The notes under the pieces were generated by a model, which did not search any database, had not been told where the DNA came from, and saw only the letters and a list, made by a program, of their open reading frames with translations. From Psychrobacter sp. JCM 18902 (GTDB taxonomy: Bacteria; Pseudomonadota; Gammaproteobacteria; Pseudomonadales; Moraxellaceae): a stretch of 64,000 nt of DNA. The stretch covers positions 3,038,001-3,102,000 of the forward strand of contig NZ_CAJHBK010000001.1 in assembly GCF_904846615.1 (NCBI RefSeq). The letters run 5' to 3'. A program made the position numbers and the translations under genes. Positions 45,130 to 54,600 of the stretch are shown here, in pieces; the stretch's first letter is position 1; every line of letters starts with the position of its first letter.

Positions 45130-45978
45130 TTACATACCACGAGCGCGGCGTACGTCTTCTGCAGTAATACCATCACGGTCGATTATGTTGCCTTCGCGGT
45201 CTACTACGTTGCCATCGCGATCGATATCTAGTTCTTCACGTTGGATAGTCTCAACGATAGTTTCAGTATGACGTTCAGTGGTTTTACCGACGTTCACTTC
45301 TTCAGATACATAAGTGTCTTTACCAACGCGGGCACGTTCAGCCTCTAGTTCAACCTCAATGGTTTGATTACCATCAATGTCACCGATACGGCGATCTGTT
45401 GGACGATCTACGTTAGTACGCTGAATATTAGCATGCTCTTCTTCTAGCTCAACATCGACATTGCGCTCTTCGGTCACTATATGCTTACCAACTTTAACCA
45501 AACCTGCTACGATACGATCTTTATTGACGGTCAAGCGCTCTTCTAGTAGCTCTAGTGTGTTTGGTGCGTCATAGGCATGGTCTGCAATCTCCATACGCTC
45601 TGCAACTGGAACAGTATCAGCAACAAATGCTTGACGATCCTTTTGATACTGATCTTTATAGCTATACTGATAATCATGGTCATATACTTCCATGGCATCG
45701 ACTTGAGACTTGGTCAAGCTGTCAAAAAACACATCATCACCAACGATACGTGCCAAACCTGCTGGTACCAATACTTCTTTTGAGCTGAACCAGCCACCAG
45801 CATCAACGATCAAATAACGAATGCGACCAGTGGTATCTTCTACTAATGCACCTTCAATTTTACCGATTTTTTCTTCATTGACACCATAGGCAGTTTTACC
45901 TGTTGGGTCATAATAATCATCACCGATTAAATCTTTATGAGTAGCTTGGATATCTTTTAAACGGATTAGTTGGCTCAT
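45130..45978 (-). CDS. PRC-barrel plus DUF2382 protein
   Basis: 282 residues. The N-terminal PRC barrel (about 15-85) has DLIGDDYYDPTGKTAYGVNEEKIGKIEGALVEDTTGRIRYLIVDAGGWF. The DUF2382 part has LELLEERLTVNKDRIVAGLVKVGKHIVTEERNVDVELEEEHANIQR and ERARVGKDTYVSEEVNVGKTTERHTETIVETIQREELD. A C-terminal repeat of DRDGNVVDREGNIIDRDG follows. It has neither signal peptide nor membrane helix. The related smaller protein downstream probably arose by duplication. AAGGAAG precedes the ATG. A role in stress or envelope/DNA association is only a guess. Confidence 0.83.
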   Translation of the reverse strand: MSQLIRLKDIQATHKDLIGDDYYDPTGKTAYGVNEEKIGKIEGALVEDTTGRIRYLIVDAGGWFSSKEVLVPAGLARIVGDDVFFDSLTKSQVDAMEVYDHDYQYSYKDQYQKDRQAFVADTVPVAERMEIADHAYDAPNTLELLEERLTVNKDRIVAGLVKVGKHIVTEERNVDVELEEEHANIQRTNVDRPTDRRIGDIDGNQTIEVELEAERARVGKDTYVSEEVNVGKTTERHTETIVETIQREELDIDRDGNVVDREGNIIDRDGITAEDVRRARGM

Positions 45979-46406
45979 TGTTGTCTTCCTTTTTTATGAG
46001 TTAATCATTATTAATTATTTTAAAAACAATCGTTGTTTTGGAAAAGTTAAATTTCTAGTAAAAATATTTTTATAATAAAGTGTGTAGCAAGCCATGTGAG
46101 TAGCCTCTACATCGACTTGTAAGAATCTTAACATCATGATTTTCGATGAGATATATGAGCAAGGTAGCAAAGTGTGCGCTTGAAGTAATTGCGTGTAATA
46201 GGCTGTAAGTGGCATAACATAGCTGGGGTCAAAGATTAACGTGTCTTTACACAGAGCAATATTTCTAGCTTATTTAAGAGTCATAGACACAGAAAAACCG
46301 CATAGCAAATAGCGATGCGGTTCCTGATATGTTGAAAATTTTGTAATAAACGATAATGATAGAAGCTAATTTAACATATCAATCGATTAATTGATCTACT
46401 TGAGTG
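45979..46406. other. intergenic, promoter of the PRC gene and thiolase terminator
   Basis: About 430 AT-rich bases. Apart from the terminator at 46293-46322 I see no gene or repeat. Confidence 0.55.
46293..46322 (-). terminator. thiolase terminator
   Basis: AACCGCAT / ATGCGGTT with an 11-base loop. On the minus strand a T-rich run follows. Confidence 0.72.
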
Positions 46407-47588
46407 TTAAGCAAGTTCAATAGCCACAGCCACGGCTTCACCGCCACCAATACAAAGTGTCGCAACGCCTTTTTTGCCGCCAGTACGCTTGAGAGAGTTG
46501 ATAAGCGTGATCAAGATACGAGCACCTGAACAGCCTACTGGATGACCGAGTGCACAAGCGCCGCCTTCGACGTTTACTTTGGCATGGTCGATTTTTAGCT
46601 CGTCCATAGCCGCCATAGTTACCATTGCAAACGCTTCGTTAATTTCCCATAAGTCAACATCAGCGACTGACCAACCAGCACTAGCCAATACTTTTTCAAT
46701 TGCACCAATCGGAGCAATGGTAAATTCGCTTGGATGACGAGAGTTTGATGCGGTTGCAACGATACGCGCTTGATAGTCCAAACCTTCAGCTTTCGCTTGC
46801 GATTCTTTCATGACCACAACCGCTGCCGCACCGTCTGAGATTGAGCTGGCATTTGCTGCCGTGATGGTGCCATCTTTGGCGAAGGCTGGACGTAGAGTAG
46901 GGATACGCTCAGCATTAGCAAGCGCTGGTTGCTCATCGGTATCGACGGTTTGCTCGCCTTTACGGGTTTTAAAAGTCACTGGCGTGATTTCATCTTTGAA
47001 GTGGTCGTCTTTGATAGCAGTGAGCGCACGATTTAGCGATTCGATAGCAAACGCATCCATTTGCTCACGGGTATAGCCTTTTTCATCAGCCATTTCCTGT
47101 GCGAACATACCCATCAGTTTGCCAGTTTCAGCATCTTCTAAACCGTCTAGGAACATATGGTCTTTGACTTCTTTATGTCCCATACGGTAGCCGCCACGTG
47201 ACCCTGGCATAATATATGGCGCATTGGTCATTGATTCCATGCCACCAGCGACTGCTACATTGAAACTACCTGCTTTGATGCCGTCATGTGCTTGCATGAC
47301 TGCTTTTAGTCCTGAACCACAAAGCTTGTTAATAGTGACAGCGCCAGTTGCATCAGATAAACCCGCATTACGCATCGCTTGACGGGCAGGACCTTGACCC
47401 AAGCCTGCGGTTAAGATACAGCCCATAATGACCTCGTCAATACTATCGACTACCACACCTGAGCGTTCGACAGCGGCTTTAATAGCAGCGCCACCAAGTT
47501 CCGTTGCGCTCATATCTTTTAGTGCGCCTTGGAAGCCGCCCATTGGGGTACGTGCGCCGTTTAAAATTACAATTGCATCATTTGACAT
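46407..47588 (-). CDS. acetyl-CoA C-acetyltransferase (thiolase)
   Basis: Biosynthetic-type thiolase that condenses two acetyl-CoA or cleaves acetoacetyl-CoA. The nucleophile region is NKLCGSGLKAVMQAHDGI (Cys about 88), the family block is NVEGGACALGHPVGCSGARI with the catalytic His, and the second acid/base Cys is in ATLCIGGGEAVAV. 393 residues, the normal length. It lies downstream of hom on the same strand with about 95 bases between. I cannot tell whether it serves acetoacetate/fatty-acid metabolism or polyhydroxyalkanoate synthesis, since no partner gene is nearby. Confidence 0.92.
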   Translation of the reverse strand: MSNDAIVILNGARTPMGGFQGALKDMSATELGGAAIKAAVERSGVVVDSIDEVIMGCILTAGLGQGPARQAMRNAGLSDATGAVTINKLCGSGLKAVMQAHDGIKAGSFNVAVAGGMESMTNAPYIMPGSRGGYRMGHKEVKDHMFLDGLEDAETGKLMGMFAQEMADEKGYTREQMDAFAIESLNRALTAIKDDHFKDEITPVTFKTRKGEQTVDTDEQPALANAERIPTLRPAFAKDGTITAANASSISDGAAAVVVMKESQAKAEGLDYQARIVATASNSRHPSEFTIAPIGAIEKVLASAGWSVADVDLWEINEAFAMVTMAAMDELKIDHAKVNVEGGACALGHPVGCSGARILITLINSLKRTGGKKGVATLCIGGGEAVAVAIELA

Positions 47589-47684
47589 CGTTATTATTCC
47601 TTTTTACGTATTTTAAATGAGTTTGTTTTAATTAAAACCAAACGCGGACTAGATAGCATCTTTTAGGCTCAATAACTGCAGGCT

Positions 47685-49043
47685 TTATGCTAGCTCATCT
47701 AAGCGAATGCGTACTACTTTATCAGTAATGGTCTCTAATTTTTCAATTTTTTCGATGGCTAGATTCATCTGACTTTCGACCACGGGCAGCGTCAAGATAA
47801 TAACTGGAACTTGACCAACTTTGTGCGCAGGTTTTTGTAAAATGGCATCGATATTGATACCAGCATCGCTTAGAATGCGAGTAATATCTGCCAACACACC
47901 AGGGCTGTCATAAGCATGTACGCGCAGATAATAACCGGTAATCATCTGCTCAGCGCGCAATATGGGCGTGTCTGATAGCTGCTCAGGGATAAATGCTAAA
48001 TGCGGCACATGGTGACTGTGGTTGTTTTGATTACTGTTGCTTTCATCGCTACTGTCTTTGCTACCTAGAACACGCACCAAATCCATCACATCGGCCATCA
48101 CCGCAGAAGCGGTTGCGCCAGCGCCAGCACCATCACCGCAATATAACGTCTGTCCAAGCGGATGAGAGTTGACCAACACCGCATTTTTTACGCCATTGAC
48201 GTTGGCGAGTAACGCATCCTGCGGAATAAGCGTTGGGTGTACGCGTAGTTCAATACCAGAAGTCTCATCATTACCTTGACCATCACGGCGTACGGCAAAG
48301 CCCAAATGCTTGATACGGTAGCCAAGCTCTTCCGCATAGTTGACGTCTTGTAAGGTGATACCAGTGATGCCTTCACAGTAGACCTTATCAAATTGCAGCG
48401 GAATACCAAAGGCGATAGAGGCGAGTAATGCCAGTTTATGAGCCGCATCAATACCTTCGACATCAAAAGTCGGATCTGCTTCTGCATAACCCAATTCTTG
48501 TGCTTCGCTCAACACGTCTGCAAACGGGCGACCTTTATCACGCATTTCAGTCATAATAAAGTTGCCAGTACCGTTGATGATACCTGCTAGCCAATCGATT
48601 TTATTGGCAGCGAGCGCTTCGCGCATGACTTTAATAATGGGGATACCGCCTGCGACTGCTGCTTCATAAGCGACATGGACGTTATGCTCTTCAGCAAAGG
48701 CAAAGATTTCGTTGCCATGTTCTGCCAATAGCGCCTTATTTGCAGTCACCACATGCTTACCGTTTTTAATGGCGTGCATAATTACGTCTTTGGCAAGGGT
48801 CGTACCGCCAATCACCTCGACGACGATATCGACATTGTCGCTTGCAGCAGTTGCCATCAAGTCACTGTTTTGCATAATATTGGGATCAATATCATCACGA
48901 TGACGGCGCGTACCAACTTCGGTAATGATAATGTCGCGTCCGCTACGGCGTTTTAGCTCATTTAAGTTGTCATTGATTAGATTGATCACGCCCGTTCCGA
49001 CGGTGCCCAGACCAAGTATCGCTAGTTTGATGGAATTACTCAC
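47685..49043 (-). CDS. hom: homoserine dehydrogenase
   Basis: NAD(P)H-dependent reduction of aspartate semialdehyde to homoserine, the branch point to threonine and methionine. It has the Rossmann start KLAILGLGTVGTGVINLI, then GGTTLAKDVIMHAIKNGKHVVTANKALLAEHG, the substrate region AGIINGTGNFIMTEM and SEAQELGYAEADPTFDVEGIDAAHKLA. A C-terminal ACT domain follows (YYLRVHAYDSPGVLADITRILSDAGINIDAIL). A His/Asn/Ser-rich insert of about 20 residues lies just before the ACT part. dsbC lies upstream in the same direction. thrC, often next, is not in this window. Confidence 0.95.
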   Translation of the reverse strand: MSNSIKLAILGLGTVGTGVINLINDNLNELKRRSGRDIIITEVGTRRHRDDIDPNIMQNSDLMATAASDNVDIVVEVIGGTTLAKDVIMHAIKNGKHVVTANKALLAEHGNEIFAFAEEHNVHVAYEAAVAGGIPIIKVMREALAANKIDWLAGIINGTGNFIMTEMRDKGRPFADVLSEAQELGYAEADPTFDVEGIDAAHKLALLASIAFGIPLQFDKVYCEGITGITLQDVNYAEELGYRIKHLGFAVRRDGQGNDETSGIELRVHPTLIPQDALLANVNGVKNAVLVNSHPLGQTLYCGDGAGAGATASAVMADVMDLVRVLGSKDSSDESNSNQNNHSHHVPHLAFIPEQLSDTPILRAEQMITGYYLRVHAYDSPGVLADITRILSDAGINIDAILQKPAHKVGQVPVIILTLPVVESQMNLAIEKIEKLETITDKVVRIRLDELA

Positions 49044-49313
49044 AGTATCCTCAAGAGGTTAAATATAATGAACCAATAATAACGCTGTCACAGAGTCAAA
49101 TGCACATGCGCTACTAGCTGTAGTATTTGCGTGCATTTTGACAGTCGCAGCTTTATCGATTTCTCATTATAGTTGAATAAAAAATACTCAAATAAAAAGT
49201 ATGCTGCTGATTTTTCATAGCGCTTTATCGTATCATACCGACAAGCAGTTGTGACGTCTACACAATGTCGCCATCGTCATAGATATCACAAATACCTGAA
49301 ACAATAACAGATT

Positions 49314-50168
49314 TTAGCTAGCACCGATAGCTTGAGCCAACTCCGCCGCAGGTAGATAGCCGCCTACTTGCTGACCAGATTCTGTAAAGATAGCGGGAGT
49401 ACCACGCACACCAAGTTTTGCACCCAGTGCCATGTGTTCTTGTACAGGGCTGGCACAGCTAGGCGCTTGTACATCAGCGCCCATTTTTCCTTGATTCATG
49501 GCCGCCTTACGATCTTGACTACACCAAATGGCTTCCATTTTTGGCACTGATTCCTGACTGCGCGGCCATGCCAAATAACGTACCTCGATACCACGTGCAT
49601 TGATATCATCCATCTCTTCATGCAATTTACGACAATAACCACAGTCTGCATCGGTAAAGGCATAGACCACTGACTTCGTTTCGCCTATGGCTGGATAAAT
49701 CACCATGTCTTTTTTATCGACGGCTTTTAGGGCTTCTTGTGCGGTACTAGCAACCAATGCCGCACTGATATCGATAGGCGCAGCCTCGCCAACAGCAATA
49801 ATCTGACCTTGGATAATGTGTTTGCCAGACTTATCAGTAAAGAAAGAAGGCAGTCCTTCCGCTGTAACCCAATAAATACCATCCATATCTGTTGGTACGG
49901 CTGAAATGATATTTTCTTCAATACCGGACGTATTCAAATTCGCCTGCAACGCCTTTACCACGGCAGCATCGCTATCAGCGGATGCCTTACTTGTACTGGT
50001 TTTAGCATCGGTATTATTGACGATACTGGTGTTGCTGGTCGCATCTGCTGCATTGTTTGAGCAGCCCGCAGCAACCACAACAAGCAGTGCACTCATCATA
50101 AAGCGAGATAAATTATTTCGAGAAAAGCGGTTTTGAGCAAAGGTGTTTTTTGCAATCGGGGATGACAT
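49314..50168 (-). CDS. dsbC: DsbC-type thiol:disulfide interchange protein, possible lipoprotein
   Basis: Periplasmic disulphide isomerase kept reduced by DsbD. After a signal with a lipobox-like VVAAGCS (Cys about 36) come a low-complexity linker, the DsbC dimerisation domain (GIYWVTAEGLPSFFTDKSGKHIIQGQII) and the thioredoxin domain with CGYC in AFTDADCGYCRKLHEEM. The end includes the cis-Pro region VRGTPAIFTESGQQVGGYLPA. I prefer ATG 50168, with AGGAC upstream, over the frame's first ATG at 50189. If the lipobox is used the protein would be membrane-tethered, unlike E. coli DsbC. Confidence 0.9.
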   Translation of the reverse strand: MSSPIAKNTFAQNRFSRNNLSRFMMSALLVVVAAGCSNNAADATSNTSIVNNTDAKTSTSKASADSDAAVVKALQANLNTSGIEENIISAVPTDMDGIYWVTAEGLPSFFTDKSGKHIIQGQIIAVGEAAPIDISAALVASTAQEALKAVDKKDMVIYPAIGETKSVVYAFTDADCGYCRKLHEEMDDINARGIEVRYLAWPRSQESVPKMEAIWCSQDRKAAMNQGKMGADVQAPSCASPVQEHMALGAKLGVRGTPAIFTESGQQVGGYLPAAELAQAIGAS

Positions 50169-50189
50169 ATATAGGTGTCCTGTAGGCAT

Positions 50190-50581
50190 CGTGCCTAATC
50201 GTGAAGTCGTTTTAAGAAAAATGATACTAAATTTCTATATAAAGCAATACGTATCGATATTGTCTTAAAGGTTTAAAATTAAAAGGTTTTTTTACAATTT
50301 AATAATTATAAAAGGTAAGTAATCATGTCGCCTATATTAACATATTTATAGCAAATAACAGCCACAGGCTATGAGGTGATATAGGGAGGTGAGGGTAGCA
50401 ATAATAGTAGTAGGCATAAACGTCAATTCAAAAAAATAAGATACATTTGTACTATTTAATATCGACGCTTGCCCTTGTAGTCTACGGCTAATAACAGTGT
50501 TTTTATAAAAATTCCTATAAAACTATTGGTATCAGTTATTTTTAACCCTTTATTTCAATAAATTTTTGCTAAGGAGCACAC
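50190..50581. other. divergent intergenic region dsbC / DUF808 gene
   Basis: About 390 bases, AT-rich, with no gene seen. AAGGAG at 50571-50576 is the ribosome binding site of the next gene. Confidence 0.55.
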
Positions 50582-51511
50582 ATGGCAGGTGCCAGTTTAT
50601 TAACCCTACTTGATGATATCAGTGTGATATTGGATGATGTTTCCGTCATGACCAAAGTCGCTGCTAAAAAAACCGCTGGTGTATTGGGCGATGATTTGGC
50701 GCTCAACGCAGAACAGGTCACGGGTGTCAAAGCCAATCGTGAGCTACCAGTGGTCTGGGCGGTCGCCAAAGGCTCATTTATTAATAAACTTATTCTAGTA
50801 CCAGCGGCACTCTTGATTAGTGCTGTTTATCCACCGCTGGTCACTTTTTTACTAATGTGTGGTGGTTTGTTTTTGGTTTATGAAGGCGCTGAAAAAGTCA
50901 TTCATCGATTTTGGCCACATGCTTTGCCGCATGATGAGGAGCAAAATGCTCGTCGGCAAGCCAATGCTGATGAGACTATAGATTTGGTCGCTTTTGAAAA
51001 GGAAAAGATCAAAGGTGCAGTACGTACGGATTTTATTCTGTCAGCTGAGATTATCGTAATTGCCTTGGGATCAACGGCAAGCGCCACTTTGTTAGAACGA
51101 AGCTTGGTGCTGTCTATTTTAGCCATCGGTATTACGATTGGTATTTATGGCTTGGTTGCTGGTATCGTGAAGATAGACGATGCAGGTCTGCATTTAATGG
51201 AACAAGAAGGGGCGTTCAAGCAAAAATTGGGCAAGTTAATGTTTGCAGCGGCACCCAAACTGATGAAGTTTCTATCTATCGCTGGCACGTTGGCAATGTT
51301 TTTAGTAGGCGGTGGTATCTTAGTACACGGTATCGGCTTTTTACATCATGGAGTAGAGGATATCGCTGATTTAACGGGTATCTTTGAAAGCTTAACGACA
51401 ACGGTATTAAACGGCGTCATTGGTTTTATCATTGGCGCTGCGGTTGTGGCTATCTTCACAGTTATTAGTAAAATTCGTGGAAAGGACGACACAGCGTCAT
51501 CTGCACACTAA
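50582..51511 (+). CDS. DUF808-family inner-membrane protein (YedI-like)
   Basis: 309 residues with about five to six membrane helices. The start MAGASLLTLLDDISVILDDVSVMTKVAAKKTAGVLGDDLALNAEQV is the DUF808 hallmark. Further segments KGSFINKLILVPAALLISAVYPP and VYEGAEKVIHR also fit. The function of the family is not known. AAGGAG stands six bases before the ATG. It stands alone between dsbC and rne and shares a bidirectional terminator with rne. Confidence 0.88.
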   Translation: MAGASLLTLLDDISVILDDVSVMTKVAAKKTAGVLGDDLALNAEQVTGVKANRELPVVWAVAKGSFINKLILVPAALLISAVYPPLVTFLLMCGGLFLVYEGAEKVIHRFWPHALPHDEEQNARRQANADETIDLVAFEKEKIKGAVRTDFILSAEIIVIALGSTASATLLERSLVLSILAIGITIGIYGLVAGIVKIDDAGLHLMEQEGAFKQKLGKLMFAAAPKLMKFLSIAGTLAMFLVGGGILVHGIGFLHHGVEDIADLTGIFESLTTTVLNGVIGFIIGAAVVAIFTVISKIRGKDDTASSAH

Positions 51512-51559
51512 GTCGGTTACATGTGCTCTAGCTTTATATTTTTTGTCATTTTATTTCGT

Positions 51560-51597
51560 AAAAAAGCCCCAAAGTTGCTGACAACTTTGGGGCTTTT
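51560..51597. terminator. bidirectional terminator between DUF808 gene and rne
   Basis: AAAAGCCCCAAAGTTG-CTGA-CAACTTTGGGGCTTTT, a perfect stem with A- and T-rich sides. It ends both convergent genes. Confidence 0.9.
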
Positions 51598-51615
51598 GCG
51601 TTGGGCGTTATACGA

Positions 51616-54600
51616 TTAGCTTTCGCTATCTGAGTCATCAGCTTCTAGCTTTTCAGCTTGCGTGGGCTTTTTATGCTCCGTTTTAGGCTTACGGCTACGT
51701 GCCTTTGGTACTTTTGGTGTGGTCAAATTAAACATACCAGTTTGCGGCAGCAGTTGTTCAGCCACATTCTCAATCATGTTTTTATAACTGGCAATCGTGG
51801 TTTTTGACTTAGCAGCCTGACTGTCGTCTTTGCACGCTTCTTTGGTATTGATAAGTTGCTCTACCTTAGGCTCATCTGCTGGCTTAGTTTTTTCAACGTC
51901 AGCCTCTTGAGTATTAGCCTCTTGAATGTCAGCAGCTTCGCTATCGTCATGTGCCCCGTCAATCTTTTCAGCTGCTACATGCTCAGCTATAACAGTGCCT
52001 TCATTCGACGGCTCGTTAGTTGCTTCTACTAGGGCTTGATCTGCTTCTAGTAATTGTTCGCTGTCAGCACTGATATTATCAGCCTGAGCTTGGTTGGCTA
52101 GAGCATTTGCCTCAACATCATGAGCATCCACATTGTTATCATCATGTTCAATAACCGCTTGCTCAGTATCAGTCGTCTGTTCGGTCGGTAGACTCAACAC
52201 TGCGGGCTCCTGATAACTAGGATGTTGACCACGTGGATCGTTGCCAGCACGCTTACCAATGGCGCGTGGTTCGACGTCTGTTTTACCTTGCGTTGCCGCA
52301 AACTGACTGACCGCTTGTGTCATCGTTTCAAAGCGCGTCAGGTAATCTGCCGCCAATGGCTGATAGCCATAGTTGCTAAAGTCGAAATTGCTGGCCTCAA
52401 CGTTAGTATCAGCAGTCGGTGTGACGCTCGTTTCAATGTTGGCTGATTTGTTAGCTGATTTTGCTTGCTGCGTATGTGCATCGATAGCAGCAATAAAACA
52501 ACTGATGACACCGTCATTTTTCAAACGACTTTCTGCATCTGTTAATGCTTTACGAACAAAATCACCAACGGTGCCACGAATAGTCGATGGGCTTACTACT
52601 GCAGGCTCAGCTACTGGTGGTTGTTGAGTTGCTTGCACTTGCTGACTACGAACCACACGTGGATCATTACTAGCCTGACCAAACTTCTCAGCAGTCACGT
52701 AGCGCTTGGCAAATAATGCTTCGTGCGTTAGTGCCAGTGCTGAGTTTTTCTTATCATTTGCGCTATGACTGTCATTAGCATTGCTAACATCGGCGTCACT
52801 GTCGATAGCGTCAACAGTGTCACTATTCGCTTTTTCTGTCGATTCTGATTCTGGCTGCTTTGGCGTTATTGCTACGCTGTCCACGTCAGTATCCACAGAT
52901 TTTGAATGGTCAGTTTGGTCTTTGGTAACGCTGTTAGATGTTGGTTGCTCATCTACGGCAGGTTTTTTGTCAGTAGCATTACTGTCTGTTTTCGGGGCAT
53001 TATTTTGTCCCTTGTCCTCAGTGGTGCTAACGTTAACATCATCAACATTAACATCATGAATTGCTACAGTGCCTTCGTCGTTACCCTTCACAGCAGCTGT
53101 TTCAGGAGCAATTTTTTTGTCATTGCTCTGCTGATTATCACTTTGCTGTGTATTAGCTTCTTTTTTACTGCTTTCTTTATTAACATCATTTACTGACTTT
53201 TGTTTTTCAGTAGATTGAGACTTTGTCTGTGTAGACTTACTGTTATCTAGAGACAAGTGCACGACTTCTGGTGATTTCAGCTCAACGGCTGCTTCATTGA
53301 CCTGTAGCACGACTTCATTAGGATCTTGATTTCGACGCGTGTTAGAGTGATTTTTTCGGCCGTTCGCACCTGTCGTCGCTTGCTGATCGGGTTGCTTAAT
53401 GTTTTCAGCTGTTAGTGTCTCGCCGCGCTCTAGCTTGCCACGTGAACCGCGTTGACTATGCGATTTACGCTTCGCACGAGTTTGCTCATCTGCCGTATTA
53501 CTGTCTTTATCAGCATCATCATTTCGCTCGTTTGCATTGTGGCTACTGTCTTGACGACTGCTGTTTTGCTGGTTATTGTCTTGACGATTGTTGCGGTTGC
53601 GCTCATTCGTGCGTCTGGTATCCTGCTGACGTTTGTTTTGATTGTCAGCCTGCTTGTCATCAGCGTTATTTGCCGCATTATTTGAGGTGTTGTTCTCGGT
53701 ATCGCCGCTTACTTCATTGCTTGACTCTTCTGCCTGATCTTTTCTTTGGCGAGGTTTAGAAGATCTAGATTTACGTGGCTTACGTCTTCTTCTATCTTCA
53801 TTACTGCTATCATCATCGGTGTCGCTGTCTGAGCTACGACGTGCTTGTTGACGATTGGCATTGTTGTCGGACGGTTGCTCGTCATTTTTCTGCTGATTTG
53901 CTGGTACGTTGTTCGATGCACTCGTTGATGGATTACTCAGAGCACTGCTATCCACTTGTCCAAATGAACCTAAGCTTTGTGCGCCATTATTTACTAGTGC
54001 TTCAATGGCTTGTGCTGCATCACGACTACTGACGCTAGGCGTCGTTGAGGCTTGTGGTGCTTGCGCAAATAGGTTTGATAACCACGCCACTGCTTGTGGC
54101 TGAGCTGCTGTCTCAACATGTGCAGGAGCTGTAGTTGCTGCTACTGGAGCAACAGGAGCAGGGGCTGCCACACTCTGGTTGTTGTTTGCTTGTGGCGCGC
54201 GCGCCGATGAAACGTTGGTCGTATTTTTATTATTACGATGGTCGTTGCTATGTTTACTATGCTCAGCTGTACTGGTCGGTTTGTTTGATTGGCTAGCAGT
54301 ATTAGTATCATTGCTCGCTACCTGACGTGGCTGGCGCGTTGGCTGTTGCTCTGGACGCTCTTTTTCAGCCGTTTGCCAGTCAACTTCATAACCCAAATCG
54401 CTATGTTCTTGCGCTGTATCCGTAATACGCTCATAGCTTGAAGGCGCAAAGCCATCACGGTTAAAGTGTAGTTTAAAATTAGGCGACTCTAAATGCGCGT
54501 GTGGCAAAATCGTGATACGCGTGCCACTGTCTTGCTCAAGATAAACTAAGGCATCACGTTTTTCGTTTAATAAGAAGGCGGCGATATCTGTTGGAACTTC

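Noticed and set aside
49044..49313. Threonine attenuator or riboswitch upstream of hom
   Set aside because: I see no run of Thr/Ile codons, no terminator-antiterminator pair and no known riboswitch core in this stretch.
51800..54100. Several long open frames on the + strand opposite the rne tail
   Set aside because: They mirror the low-complexity coding strand, have no ribosome binding sites and encode biased Cys/His/Leu-rich sequence. They are shadows of rne.
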